A DNA stretch of 64,000 bases, taken from NCBI GenBank assembly GCA_030529425.1, contig JAUMWX010000001.1:1-64000 (forward strand), written 5' to 3'. Made by a program: the position numbers and the translations under genes. Below, in pieces: positions 17,323-25,705 of the stretch. Below the pieces are notes generated by a model that ran no database searches, was not told the origin of the DNA, and saw only the letters and a list, made by a program, of their open reading frames with translations. How positions within the stretch are numbered: the stretch's first letter is position 1; every line of letters begins with the position of its first letter. Source of the stretch: Tissierellia bacterium (GTDB lineage: Bacteria; Bacillota; Clostridia; Tissierellales; Peptoniphilaceae).

Positions 17323-17804
17323 AGGCTCTGCTCCTTTTGTTTATTCTTAATTTTATCTTTGGAAACAGAGTTTTTAGCCATCTCCTTGAACTTCTCAATA
17401 TTCTTATGAATAGATTCTTTCCTTTTCGTTTTCTTTTCCGATTCTGACAGGGCGTGCTTAAAGGCTTTATTCATCACTTTCATACCTTTGGCTTGAAAGA
17501 ATACGGAGTATTTACCTGTTTCCTTATCTTTCATCACTGAAAACTTAACACCATACCGATTAAGTTCCTTTTTTAGTTCTTTAAGTTCTGCTTCTTCAAC
17601 CGGAATTTCTTCAAGCTGTCCCTTTTTAACCATATCTTTGAGCTTTACTTCATTTCCGTTAGCATTAACCAGCTTTTCAAGTCCTCCAAGTTTTTCTGCT
17701 TATTTCATCAATTTCTTTAACAAGTTCAGAATTAGCTTTCCTGTTACTTTAGCAGCTCTAACTTCCATATTCAGTGTTTTTCTTGCTATTTCTTCATTGA
17801 TCAA
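17319..17804 (-). pseudogene. PcfB-like (DUF3801) conjugation protein with nonsense codon
   Basis: Start is TTG at 17804, chosen because GGAGGTGAGAG precedes it and it overlaps the end of the DnaC-like gene. The frame reads INEEIARKTLNMEVRAAKVT then hits TAA at 17700-17702 after 34 codons, and continues in the same frame with EKLGGLEKLVNANGNEVKLK and the PcfB core ELNRYGVKFSVMKDKETGKY to 17319. An internal ATG at 17633 could give a 104-residue piece. PcfB proteins link relaxosome and coupling protein in conjugation. Confidence 0.7.
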
Positions 17805-18652
17805 CTTCTCTCACCTCCATTCAGCAATCTGCCCTTATTGCGATTCAGTTTATACTTTTGAATAACCTTTCTAAAATCCTCTCCTACAACCATAACAGGA
17901 ATACACATCTCTATGATTCTTGAGTAGATTCTTTGATATTCTACGCTATCCTTAAAATTTTGGATTGTGTCGTAGGAAAGGTTAGTAGTGAAGATAGTCG
18001 GTTTCTGTTTTAAGTACCTGTTGTTGACAATGTTATATACTTGCTCTTTGGCATAGCTTGTATCTTTTTCTATTCCCAAGTCATCTAAAATCAGAACGGA
18101 AGTATTTACAAGGGATTCAATATATGTGTTCTTATCAAAATCAAAACCTCCCTTTTGCAGTTCATTGATAATCTGTGCAAAATTTCTTATCTTAACACCT
18201 ATTTGATAATCCTCTATCAAAGCATTTGCAATACAGCAGGCAAGATAGGTTTTTCCACTTCCTACTGAGCCGTAAAATAGCAGTCCGATATTTTCTTTTT
18301 TCATCTCCTCATAGTCTTTTACAAAGTTCTTTGCAATGATAAGGCTTTGATTTTCTTCTCCCTGATAATTTTCAAAGGTGTATGACCATTGAATAATCGA
18401 GTTAAAGCAGCTATTTTTTAACTGTTCAATCTCCATCTGCTTTTGTCTTTCTTTTTCTCTTGCCTCTCTATCTCTATCGCATTTGCAAGAAATCTTAAAT
18501 ATCATCTTGTTATTAAAGAACTCCATCACTTTTCCGTCTTTTCTTTCATGGCAGACTTTACAAAAGGCGTGTCCGTCCTTGATATATTCTTTTTCAGGAT
18601 CGTAAGAATACTCTACATCCCCTATCATCACTTTTTCTAATTCTTTCATCAT
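17801..18652 (-). CDS. DnaC/IstB-like ATPase, probable helicase loader of the element
   Basis: 283 residues. An N-terminal zinc site (FCKVCHERKDG...SCKCDRD, ~29-60) precedes an AAA+ domain with Walker A FYGSVGSGKTYLA (~126-138), Walker B SVLILDDLG (~188-196) and sensor TTNLS (~224-228). This is the replication ATPase found beside RepA_N proteins in Tn1549/CTn-type elements, loading the host helicase at the element's origin. It overlaps the initiator gene by four bases. Complete. Confidence 0.85.
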   Translation of the reverse strand: MMKELEKVMIGDVEYSYDPEKEYIKDGHAFCKVCHERKDGKVMEFFNNKMIFKISCKCDRDREAREKERQKQMEIEQLKNSCFNSIIQWSYTFENYQGEENQSLIIAKNFVKDYEEMKKENIGLLFYGSVGSGKTYLACCIANALIEDYQIGVKIRNFAQIINELQKGGFDFDKNTYIESLVNTSVLILDDLGIEKDTSYAKEQVYNIVNNRYLKQKPTIFTTNLSYDTIQNFKDSVEYQRIYSRIIEMCIPVMVVGEDFRKVIQKYKLNRNKGRLLNGGERS

Positions 18653-19362
18653 AGGTGTTCTCCTTTATCATATTCTTCCCATGTTGGGATATTTGATGTT
18701 TTCACTTCTTTGCTTCTTCCCTGATCTTTATAAAACCAAGAAAGGATTGTTGCCTTATGGTCTTTATAGGTCTTTCCGGTGCTTTTGATATATGCAGATA
18801 ATCGCTCAATGTAATTATCAAGCTGTGAGTTCATTATGATTTGTAAATCGGATATATCTTCAGCATCTAAAAACACATTTTGAAATGTTCCAAGTCCGTT
18901 TTCGCCAAAACTATATTCTCTCTTACTATACTTACTCTTATTATTCTCTATATAGTTACAGTCAAGATTTTTAACTTCCTGAAGTTCATTTTCTTTTACC
19001 TGAAATACACTCATAAAGTCTTTGACATAAATGATGTTCGGTTTGCCAAGTCCAAGTCTTACCCGTTCAATCAGTCCTATGCCTTTCTTTACATCAAGTT
19101 CATCTAATGTTTTTATGGCAGTCGGCTTTGAGATATTTCTTCTTTTCATAATTTCTTCGACTGTGAAATAGATAAATACTCTTCCTTCCTTATCTATCCA
19201 ATTATTCTTAAAAGACATTCCTGTCCGTTTAAGAAGCATTAAATAAAGGATAATCGCTTCAGCAGACAGTCCCTTAAATTCTTCTCCATCTACCAATATC
19301 TCCGGTACTTTTAAGAAATTAAATCTTTCCGCTTCTCTGTTATAGAAATAGTCAAAGTCCAT
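18649..19362 (-). CDS. RepA_N-family replication initiator
   Basis: 237 residues. The first ~95 residues are a RepA_N domain: FYNREAERFNFLKVPEILVD, KGLSAEAIILYLMLLKRTGM, and the winged-helix end FTVEEIMKRRNISKPTAIKT. A C-terminal segment (YIKSTGKTYKDHKATILSWF) matches the DUF6017-like tail of element initiators. It would bind the element origin and recruit the DnaC-like protein encoded next. Ribosome site AAGGAGGGAGG. Complete; no iterons are obvious inside the gene. Confidence 0.85.
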   Translation of the reverse strand: MDFDYFYNREAERFNFLKVPEILVDGEEFKGLSAEAIILYLMLLKRTGMSFKNNWIDKEGRVFIYFTVEEIMKRRNISKPTAIKTLDELDVKKGIGLIERVRLGLGKPNIIYVKDFMSVFQVKENELQEVKNLDCNYIENNKSKYSKREYSFGENGLGTFQNVFLDAEDISDLQIIMNSQLDNYIERLSAYIKSTGKTYKDHKATILSWFYKDQGRSKEVKTSNIPTWEEYDKGEHL

Positions 19363-19391
19363 CGCTTCACCTCCCTCCTTAAAAATTTGCT

Positions 19392-19421
19392 AAAAAAAGA
19401 CGATAGTTTTTTCTCTATCGC
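19392..19421 (-). terminator. Terminator between the CD1845-like gene and the initiator
   Basis: Stem CGATAG / CTATCG (19401-19420) followed on the minus strand by seven T. It ends transcription from the small membrane-protein gene at 19449-19733. Confidence 0.75.
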
Positions 19422-19448
19422 CTTTGGTAACCATTTTTATGAAATTTT

Positions 19449-19733
19449 TTATATTGATTTTATTGCTTCATTGATTCCTTGAAGGAATGCTATAACGGCT
19501 GCTCCGACTATCGGTATTCCGTATGGACTAACTAAAAACCCAATAATCAATGCTTCAATTCCAATGGTAACTTCTTTTTGCAAAAAAGATGCTATTGCTC
19601 CAAATATACAAAACATCATCAACAAGTATAACAATGCTGTTCCTATGCTGAGCAGGAATGTTAGAAATGCAGTGAGGATACTAAGCAGCAAGCTGATTGG
19701 AAACAAGATTATTTTTATTATCCACCTAATCAT
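19449..19733 (-). CDS. Small membrane protein, CD1845-like, of conjugative elements
   Basis: A 94-residue hydrophobic protein with three predicted helices (~5-25, ~29-52, ~56-88) and the ending GFLVSPYGIPIVGAAVIAFL. The pattern fits the CD1845-type proteins that accompany the replication module of Tn1549-like elements; their role is unknown. Its ATG lies beside the stop of the truncated frame at 19737-19889, so the two were one operon. Confidence 0.6.
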   Translation of the reverse strand: MIRWIIKIILFPISLLLSILTAFLTFLLSIGTALLYLLMMFCIFGAIASFLQKEVTIGIEALIIGFLVSPYGIPIVGAAVIAFLQGINEAIKSI

Positions 19734-19736
19734 TTC

Positions 19737-19889
19737 TTATTCCTCACTTTCCAATTCATTTCTTGTATCTCCACACACCATATCAACGCAAACATAAACA
19801 TCAATATAATTTTTCAGGACTTTTTTTCGTCCTCCATCGCCATCTTCATTAAAGACATAATGCTTATAAAACTGCTTAAAATGCAGGAT
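19737..19889 (-). pseudogene. C-terminal fragment of an element gene of unknown function
   Basis: The minus strand encodes ILHFKQFYKHYVFNEDGDGG then KNYIDVYVCVDMVCGDTRNE and LESEE before a stop at 19737. No start is present; the frame is cut at ~19889, exactly where the serine recombinase gene ends. It looks like a target gene interrupted by, or fused with, the recombinase-bearing element. I cannot name the family. Confidence 0.5.
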
Positions 19890-19891
19890 TT

Positions 19892-21574
19892 TTACGATTT
19901 CACTCTTTGTATCAACGCTATAGCCTCATCTCGTGAATTAGAGTCCAAACTATATTCTAAAATCTCCCCAATAATTGGAAGTTTAAATTTTATTGATTTT
20001 AACCACTGTCCATTAGGTTTTCTTTCTTCATGAATTTGAATTTCTGAAATCAACGACTCCATCAATTGTCTTTTTTCAACCTCATCCATTATAGAATAAA
20101 GCCTATCAAAATATATTAAAATTTTATAAATATTATCTCCCGTTAGTTTTTCTTGTTCGATAGTTTCTTTCTTTGATTTTGAATTAACTAGTTCACTTTC
20201 TATCAAGTCAATTTTATCATAAGCATTAAGTAATCTATCATCTAAATCACTTTTTCTTCTTTTATAATGCTTATCCATGATATCTAATGAATCAATTTCT
20301 TCAATTATCTTATTTTTTAATAATACTGTCTTTCTAAGTTTGTTTTCATAATTTTTAATTTCTTCTAAAATTTCAGTAGTATCTATCTTAATATTTATTT
20401 TATCCTGTATTAATTTAGCAAATCTAGGATTACTTACTAGTTTAACAATAACTTCAGCAACAGAATTATCTAATAATTCTTCGCTAATCTGCCTTTTATA
20501 ATCGCATTTATGACCACGAGTTAATTTTCTATGTTTACATCCATAATAATAAAAATCTTTGTATTTAGTCCCATCCGATTTATATTTTATGCTCTTATTA
20601 CCAAACATACCCGCTCCACAAATTGGACATTTTAATATTCCGGTTAACAGATGTGTCTTATAATCTTTTCTTTTATTTGTATGTTCATATTTTTTTGCTT
20701 GTGATTCAATTTTTACCTGCGCAGCATTCCAGATTTCTTCACTTATTATTGGTTTATGAATTCCATCAACTAATAAATAGTCATCTTGTTCAACTAAATG
20801 ATATTCATTTCTAGTTCCATGTATTTTTTCAGTTTTTCTTCTACCATATGCAATCTTACCACAATAAACTGGATTTTTTATTATTCTTCTAATTAGTGTT
20901 GCAGTAAATAAAGGATTCTTTCCATTTTGTCTTGGAATTTTACTAACTCCTTGATTTTCTAGATACTTTGATAAGCCATTAGCTCCAATTGTTGTATTTA
21001 CATACTGATCATAAATCATTCGAATAGCGAGTGCTTCTTCCTCATTTACTTCTAATTTCCCATTGACAAGTTCATATCCGTATGGAGCAAATCCACCATT
21101 CCATTTACCTTCTCTAGCTTTCTGTATCCTTCCTTCCATAGTTTGAATACGTATATTTTCTCTTTCTATTTCAGCTACTGCCGAAAGAACAGAAATCATT
21201 AATTTACCAGCGTCTTTTGAAGAATCTATTCCATCTTCAACACAAATTAAGTTTACTCCAAAATCTTGCATAGTTTGTAATGTTGCTAGTACATCAGCTG
21301 CATTTCTAGCGAATCTTGAAAGTTTAAAAACTAATACATAAGAAACTTTATCTTTTCCCGTCTTTATATCCTCTAACATCTGATTAAAGGCAACTCTTCC
21401 TTCGATTGATTTACCAGATCTTCCAGCATCTTCATATTCTCCGACAATCTCATATTCATTGTAATCAGCAAACAATTTCATTTTTGTTTTCTGAGCTTCT
21501 AGTGAATAACCATCTATCTGCATTGAAGTAGAAACTCGCGTGTAAATATAAACTTTTGTTTTTTCTTTTCTCAT
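19892..21574 (-). CDS. Large serine recombinase (element integrase)
   Basis: About 560 residues. The N-terminal resolvase domain has VYIYTRVSTSMQIDGYSLEA (catalytic Ser in RVS), KLSRFARN and the region up to LSAVAEIERENI. A recombinase domain (~165-275) is followed by a zinc ribbon (LKCPICGAGMF...YYGCKHR, then HKCDYK) and a coiled coil (~385-475). The ATG at 21574 is preferred over 21580 because GAGG lies 8 bp upstream. Large serine recombinases integrate and excise mobilizable and conjugative elements. It is intact; its attachment site is probably close to its 3' end near 19890. Confidence 0.9.
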   Translation of the reverse strand: MRKEKTKVYIYTRVSTSMQIDGYSLEAQKTKMKLFADYNEYEIVGEYEDAGRSGKSIEGRVAFNQMLEDIKTGKDKVSYVLVFKLSRFARNAADVLATLQTMQDFGVNLICVEDGIDSSKDAGKLMISVLSAVAEIERENIRIQTMEGRIQKAREGKWNGGFAPYGYELVNGKLEVNEEEALAIRMIYDQYVNTTIGANGLSKYLENQGVSKIPRQNGKNPLFTATLIRRIIKNPVYCGKIAYGRRKTEKIHGTRNEYHLVEQDDYLLVDGIHKPIISEEIWNAAQVKIESQAKKYEHTNKRKDYKTHLLTGILKCPICGAGMFGNKSIKYKSDGTKYKDFYYYGCKHRKLTRGHKCDYKRQISEELLDNSVAEVIVKLVSNPRFAKLIQDKINIKIDTTEILEEIKNYENKLRKTVLLKNKIIEEIDSLDIMDKHYKRRKSDLDDRLLNAYDKIDLIESELVNSKSKKETIEQEKLTGDNIYKILIYFDRLYSIMDEVEKRQLMESLISEIQIHEERKPNGQWLKSIKFKLPIIGEILEYSLDSNSRDEAIALIQRVKS

Positions 21575-21643
21575 TAACATAACCTCTAAAATTTACTATA
21601 TGTTTGGACATATTCTATAATTTATATTGTACTGCTTTTAAAG

Positions 21644-21811
21644 TTATAATTCAATTTTAGATACTAAATTATCACAGTCGGTTTTAATATTATTTTCAAA
21701 AACATCATCTTCTTCATGTGGAGTAGGTATTTCATCTATTTCAAGTTTATCTGCATATTTACTGATTAAATTTGTAAGCAAATCTGCAAATTGTTCTAAT
21801 TCTTTCCCCAA
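21644..21811 (-). CDS. Small acidic protein upstream of the serine recombinase
   Basis: Start taken as TTG at 21811 because a strong ribosome site (AGAGGAGG) lies 8 bp before it; upstream ATGs at 21850 and 21862 have none. The 55-residue product GKELEQFADLLTNLISKYAD...KLEIDEIPTPHEEDD is mostly helical and acidic. The family is not known to me; its place beside the recombinase suggests a regulatory or excision-related role, but that is only context. Confidence 0.5.
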   Translation of the reverse strand: MGKELEQFADLLTNLISKYADKLEIDEIPTPHEEDDVFENNIKTDCDNLVSKIEL

Positions 21812-22103
21812 GAAAAATACCTCCTCTTGTATAATTAAGTTTTTTGACATTAGTAGGTGCATTGGCTGCTACATTGGAATCTCACCACTCCCCTTTTCTC
21901 GACAGGAAGCTCAACGTGTTGAAGTATCATTATCACTATTTATTTCATAGTATAAAGCTGCCAAACTTTATATTTAGGTTCTCTTATTAATCTCTAACTT
22001 TAAATAAAGTTCTTGTCGTAAGTCCTAATTCTCCATAAATAGATAAAGTCCTACTTTGGTCTATTCAATTGTCAAGGAACACAAATTTTTAGAAGAATAT
22101 TAA

Positions 22104-22302
22104 TCCCTCTATATGTATAAGTGAATTTTTGAGGGCAGTGTAACACTTTTTCTCAAAAAATTTTTTAAAAGTTTATTATCCCTCTACTTTATTAGTGAAT
22201 TTTTTATATAAGTGGCAGCCACTCTTAAAGAATTATTCAGCAAAATAAGCATTAAATTTTTCCCCTCACTTTAATAGTGAATATTTGACCTTAGTGGTTA
22301 CC
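22104..22302 (+). repeat. Three ~45-bp direct repeats (R1-R3); a fourth (R4) at 24391-24435
   Basis: R1 22104-22144, R2 22178-22221 and R3 22258-22302 share the pattern TCCCCTNTACTTTAATAGTG then AATTTTT, a variable 5-8 nt and AGTGGCAACC, at ~74-81-bp spacing. R4 lies beyond the AlbA_2 gene in the same orientation. Each contains a short inverted repeat (ACT...AGT). R3 runs straight into oriT-like site C. Spacing and orientation suit binding sites (iterons) for an initiator or relaxosome protein, or recombination sites; function is not known. Confidence 0.65.
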
Positions 22303-22322
22303 AAAATCTTTATTTTTTTAAT

Positions 22323-22414
22323 AGCAAGCACAGTAAGGTGATAGCACCTTACGAAAAAAATTGATGAAAACTGGTTCATCAATTTTTATTTTTAGGGTAT
22401 AACCCTAAGACCCA
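22323..22414 (+). other. oriT-like site C
   Basis: AGCAAGCACAGTAAGGTG is followed by a perfect 8-bp inverted repeat GTAAGGTG-ATAG-CACCTTAC (22333-22352). A hairpin with arms AAAAATTGATGAA / TTCATCAATTTTT comes next, then the shortened tail TTAGGGTATAACCCTAAGACCC. The design matches site B at 14689-14800, but no mob gene follows directly; the plus-strand AlbA_2 gene does, and MobC (23948-24289) is inverted beyond it. Confidence 0.55.
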
Positions 22415-22448
22415 CTGTATATGATTTACTGGAGAAAAAAGCTTAAAA

Positions 22449-22490
22449 ATGGTATAATATATTAACAATATTTCATCTAATTTTTAGATG
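22449..22490 (+). promoter_or_regulatory. Extended -10 promoter and small hairpin before the AlbA_2 gene
   Basis: TGGTATAAT (extended -10, ~22450-22458) is followed by the inverted repeat CATCTAA-TTT-TTAGATG (22474-22490) and TAGTTTTTAT, then ribosome site AAAGGAGG and the GTG start at 22516. The hairpin with its T-rich tail could be an operator or a weak attenuator. Confidence 0.45.
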
Positions 22491-22515
22491 TAGTTTTTAT
22501 TGAAAGGAGGATAAT

Positions 22516-23886
22516 GTGGATTTATCAAAATATATTGGAGAAACCAGTGCTTATGATAAAAAAGTAATGCTAGAAGAAAGAAAACCTAAGAGTTGGCTTA
22601 AATCCGTAAGTGCTTTTGCAAATACAAAAGGTGGAAAACTTTTCTTTGGAATAGATGACAATGATGAACTTATTGGACTACAAAGTTCAAAAAAAGATTC
22701 TGAAATAATTAGCGAAAATATTAAAACTAAATTAGATCCTATTCCTCAAATAAATTTAGAAGTTATTAGACAAAATAACAAAGACTTCATCGTTTTGACT
22801 GTTTATGAAGGAAGCGAAACACCTTACTACTTAATCGATGGTGGGAGTAGAATCGCTTATACAAGAGTCGGTAATGAAAGTGTTATAGCAAGTAGCACAC
22901 AATTAAAAAATCTCGTCCTAAAAGGAATAAATAAAACATTTGATACTTTATCTACATCAATCACAAAAAATAGAGCTTCTTTTTCAAAACTAAAATCTAT
23001 ATACTATCAAAGAACAGGAAATGATTTAACAGATAGTGATTTTCTTTCATTTGGACTTGTAGATAACAATGATTATTTAACAAATGCTGGAGCCTTACTT
23101 GCTGATGAAAGACTGATTTATCAGTCAAGAGTATTTGCAACAAGATGGAATGGACTTGATAAGGTAAATGGTCGTTTGGAGGCACTAGATGACAAAGAGT
23201 TTGAAGGTGGTCTTTTATATCTTCTTCAAAGTGCAGAAGATTTCATCAAAACAAACTCTAAAAAGATGTGGAAAAAAGGAAATGAGTATCGCATAGAATA
23301 CCCTGATTATCCTGAAAGAGCCATCCAAGAGGCATTAGTTAATGCTCTAATTCATCGAGATTACAGTGAGATTGGATCAGAAGTTCACATTGATATGTAT
23401 GATGATCGATTAGAAATTTATTCTCCGGGTGGAATGTTTGATGGAACTTTTATCCAAGAACAAAATCCATACCAAATTTCATCTAAAAGAAGAAATCCTA
23501 TTATTGCTGATATTTTTAGTAGAATGAATCTGATGGAAAGACGAGGTAGTGGATTAAAGAAAATCTTAGATAGTTACCAAGTTCAAGAAAAATATAACGA
23601 AGATTTAAAACCAGAATTTCGTTCAACGCAGAGTTCATTTTTCATTATTTTAAAGAACTTAAATTACAACAGTAGCGATAAAGTAGCGATAAATGTTGAT
23701 AAAAATCAAGAACAAATCGTATTAGACTTTGCAAAAGAAAATAAATTATTTAAAACTAAAGATATAGAAATTTTATTGAGTGTTAAATCTGCTAGAGCAA
23801 GAAGAATCTTATCAAAGATGGTAGAAAATAATCTATTGGAATCAATTGGAGAAAATAGAAACAGACAATATAGATTAAAAGATTAA
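22516..23886 (+). CDS. AlbA_2/Schlafen-type ATP-binding protein
   Basis: A complete 456-residue protein starting at GTG with AAAGGAGG. The AlbA_2 domain (SAFANTKGGKLFFGIDDNDE, ~32-51) is followed by the GHKL-like ATPase region (AIQEALVNALIHRDY, ~272-286; YSPGGMFDG, ~307-315; RRGSGLKKI), and a C-terminal winged helix (FKTKDIEILLSVKSARARRI, ~411-430). It is the only plus-strand gene for many kilobases and sits between oriT-like site C and an inverted MobC, as cargo. Related proteins act in regulation and possibly defence. It differs clearly from the relative at 1741-2990. Confidence 0.85.
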   Translation: MDLSKYIGETSAYDKKVMLEERKPKSWLKSVSAFANTKGGKLFFGIDDNDELIGLQSSKKDSEIISENIKTKLDPIPQINLEVIRQNNKDFIVLTVYEGSETPYYLIDGGSRIAYTRVGNESVIASSTQLKNLVLKGINKTFDTLSTSITKNRASFSKLKSIYYQRTGNDLTDSDFLSFGLVDNNDYLTNAGALLADERLIYQSRVFATRWNGLDKVNGRLEALDDKEFEGGLLYLLQSAEDFIKTNSKKMWKKGNEYRIEYPDYPERAIQEALVNALIHRDYSEIGSEVHIDMYDDRLEIYSPGGMFDGTFIQEQNPYQISSKRRNPIIADIFSRMNLMERRGSGLKKILDSYQVQEKYNEDLKPEFRSTQSSFFIILKNLNYNSSDKVAINVDKNQEQIVLDFAKENKLFKTKDIEILLSVKSARARRILSKMVENNLLESIGENRNRQYRLKD

Positions 23887-23913
23887 TACCTTGAATTTAT
23901 ATCTAAATATACA

Positions 23914-23947
23914 AAAAATGCAGCCTACCAAAAGTAGACTGCATTTT
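23914..23947. terminator. Bidirectional terminator between AlbA_2 and MobC
   Basis: Stem AAATGCAG-C-CTAC / GTAG-A-CTGCATTT with a 5-nt loop, A-run on one side and T-run on the other, located between two convergent genes. Confidence 0.75.
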
Positions 23948-24289
23948 CTATTTTCCTAAGTTTTGTAAATAAGATTGTATGTTTAAGACTTCTTTAGAAA
24001 TATTGGTAATCATTTGTTTCATAGCATCGATATCTTTTTTATAAATCACACCATAGGTATTTGTGTGTTTTGCAATCTGATTGATATTATTTGTTGCATT
24101 AGAGAGTAGGTGTTGAATTTTGTAAAAAGGTTCTAGATTAATAACAACAATTTCTTTTTCTAGCAGACAATTACGAATAAAATGCTCCATATTCCTACAT
24201 TGGCTTAGCTTAAATTTATCTTCAATAATCTTTAATTCTTCTTCGGTTAGACGAATATTTTTTTGTTTATTTCTATATAGTTTTTTCAT
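23948..24289 (-). CDS. mobC: Relaxosome accessory protein MobC (second copy)
   Basis: 113 residues with the MobC arrangement: KNIRLTEEELKIIEDKFKL, then CRNMEHFIRNCLLEKE and HLLSNATNNINQIAKHTNTY. It is similar to but clearly distinct from the MobC at 14828-15178, so it belongs to a different element rather than a recent duplication. No relaxase follows; the next leftward gene is the convergent AlbA_2 gene. An orphan of a lost mobilization module. Ribosome site AGGAGGAAG. Confidence 0.8.
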   Translation of the reverse strand: MKKLYRNKQKNIRLTEEELKIIEDKFKLSQCRNMEHFIRNCLLEKEIVVINLEPFYKIQHLLSNATNNINQIAKHTNTYGVIYKKDIDAMKQMITNISKEVLNIQSYLQNLGK

Positions 24290-24390
24290 AAATCTTCCTC
24301 CTTTATCAATTCGACTACTATATCCAATTTCTCTATAAACTATATTTAATAACTCCTATTTCTATTTCTGTGCAAAACAAAAGAGCGAAA

Positions 24391-24435
24391 TTTCCCCTAT
24401 ACTTTAATAGTGAAAATTCCGCCCTAGTGGCAACC
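24391..24435 (+). repeat. Repeat R4 of the ~45-bp family
   Basis: Reads TTTCCCCTATACTTTAATAG, then TGAAAATTCCGCCCTAGTGG and CAACC, matching R3 (22258-22302) at most positions including the following A/T-rich tract. It lies between the MobC start and the end of the immunity operon. Confidence 0.65.
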
Positions 24436-24471
24436 AAATTTTTTAAATTTTTTTTATTTCTTTATTTAAGT

Positions 24472-24981
24472 TTAAAGTTCAAGATCATCTTCTGATACTA
24501 ACATATCAATAAATTCTTCAAAACTATTTGCTAATACTTGTATCTTATGATCATATTCAGCAAAACAAACGGATACTTTTGGTTCTCCATCTTTTCCAGA
24601 TTCACGATAGTCTAAATAGATCATCTCATGTCCTCCAGATTCTGTTTCAGCAATAATTACTCCCACATCTCTTGGATATTCCCACTCACTAAACCAAAAT
24701 TCATTACCAAATTTCCCAAAAAGCGAATTATTTTTTTCACTTCCAATACTATAGAAACATTCAATACCAATGACATTCACTTCATTGCTTTTTGCATTTT
24801 TATTTACACAATAATTATGAGTTAATTTTCCACCATTTCTACTTTTCATCATATCGATATATGCTTGTGGTAATTTATATCCAAGCTTACTTTCTGCATC
24901 TTGAATCATTTCATGGTTAAGAGGTTCTCCTGTACAATTTTTTTTATAATATTCATGCTCGCTCCAAATATATTTTTTCAC
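24472..24981 (-). CDS. SMI1/KNR4 (SUKH) family protein, likely immunity protein
   Basis: 169 residues, GTG start with AAAGGAGG. The SUKH signature appears as IQDAESKLGYKLPQAYIDMM (~26-45) followed by NGGKL, and a later GHEMIYLDYRESGKDGEPKV strand pair. SUKH proteins neutralise polymorphic toxins, often nucleases, delivered by competitors. Last gene of the leftward immunity-type operon; no toxin gene is nearby. Confidence 0.8.
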   Translation of the reverse strand: MKKYIWSEHEYYKKNCTGEPLNHEMIQDAESKLGYKLPQAYIDMMKSRNGGKLTHNYCVNKNAKSNEVNVIGIECFYSIGSEKNNSLFGKFGNEFWFSEWEYPRDVGVIIAETESGGHEMIYLDYRESGKDGEPKVSVCFAEYDHKIQVLANSFEEFIDMLVSEDDLEL

Positions 24982-24999
24982 ATTAATCCTCCTTTACAA

Positions 25000-25224
25000 T
25001 TAATCTCCCTCGTATTCTCCTGCAAAAATAAATTTTTCAGGATAAGCTTTGATATAGTTTAGTTCATTTTCTTCACCTTCATATTTAAAAATAAAGTCAT
25101 CTGCTTCATCTAAAATTTTAAAAAATTCTTCTTCATTTTTATTTTCCAATGATTCAAGCATATTCCATCTTTCTTCTCTATCCAAGGAAATACTTCCACA
25201 AGTTAAATCATATAGTAAAATCAA
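25000..25224 (-). pseudogene. C-terminal fragment of a DUF4375 (DMP19-like) protein
   Basis: From CGSISLDREERWNMLESLEN to the end, it copies the last ~65 residues of the intact protein at 27645-28169 with few changes. The upstream ~105 residues are absent and the first ~8 codons (MILLYDLT) are unrelated. It is therefore a remnant of a duplicated immunity-type gene, cut near 25204. Confidence 0.75.
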
Positions 25225-25261
25225 GGACTTCAGATACTAAATTTCCACATATTCAGGAGGG

Positions 25262-25681
25262 TTACTTAGCATACAAACTGAGATTTAAGCTATTAACCCA
25301 TTTTTCAAAAAAATCATTTTGTTGCTTTGTACTTGGGAAATTGCTCAATTCGGCATAATCCCATATATGAACAATGTTTTTAAATTCTGCCTGTTTTCCT
25401 ATTTCAACTAGATATACTTTATCTGTTGCACACATCATATTTGATTGAACAGCATTAGGTAGTGAGCCTGCACATTTAATTCCATAACCTAATAATAAAA
25501 TTTTATCCCTAAATTTTTGAAATGCAGGAAAATAATTATAATCTGAAATCATAACCTCTTGTTCATTAATCAAAGCTCTAATAATTATATTTTCAGTTGT
25601 TTCTGCTTCGTCAACCTCTATAGATAAAGACATCTCTTGTTGTGAAGCAAGATGTTTTAAAATAAGCTCATACATTTCCAT
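25262..25681 (-). CDS. Hypothetical protein of the immunity operon
   Basis: 139 residues, no membrane segment, with a Trp-rich end (IWDYAELSNF...FFEKWVNSLNLSLYAK) and a motif LGYGIKCAGSLPNAVQSNMM (~63-82). The family is not recognised. Small, acidic and soluble, in an operon of known immunity families, so an immunity role is plausible by context only. Ribosome site AGGGGTGA overlaps the region after the preceding gene. Confidence 0.6.
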   Translation of the reverse strand: MEMYELILKHLASQQEMSLSIEVDEAETTENIIIRALINEQEVMISDYNYFPAFQKFRDKILLLGYGIKCAGSLPNAVQSNMMCATDKVYLVEIGKQAEFKNIVHIWDYAELSNFPSTKQQNDFFEKWVNSLNLSLYAK

Positions 25682-25705
25682 ATCATCACCCCTATAACTT
25701 CTAAT

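Larger units (their letters stand above)
21863..22515. other. Long non-coding control region
   Basis: Holds three ~45-bp direct repeats (R1-R3), oriT-like site C, a hairpin, and the promoter of the AlbA_2 gene, all annotated separately. The part 21863-22100 has no gene or repeat that I can recognise. Confidence 0.6.

Noticed and set aside
22104..22302. CRISPR array
   Set aside because: Only three to four degenerate 45-bp repeats with similar, non-unique spacers of ~30 bp and no cas genes.
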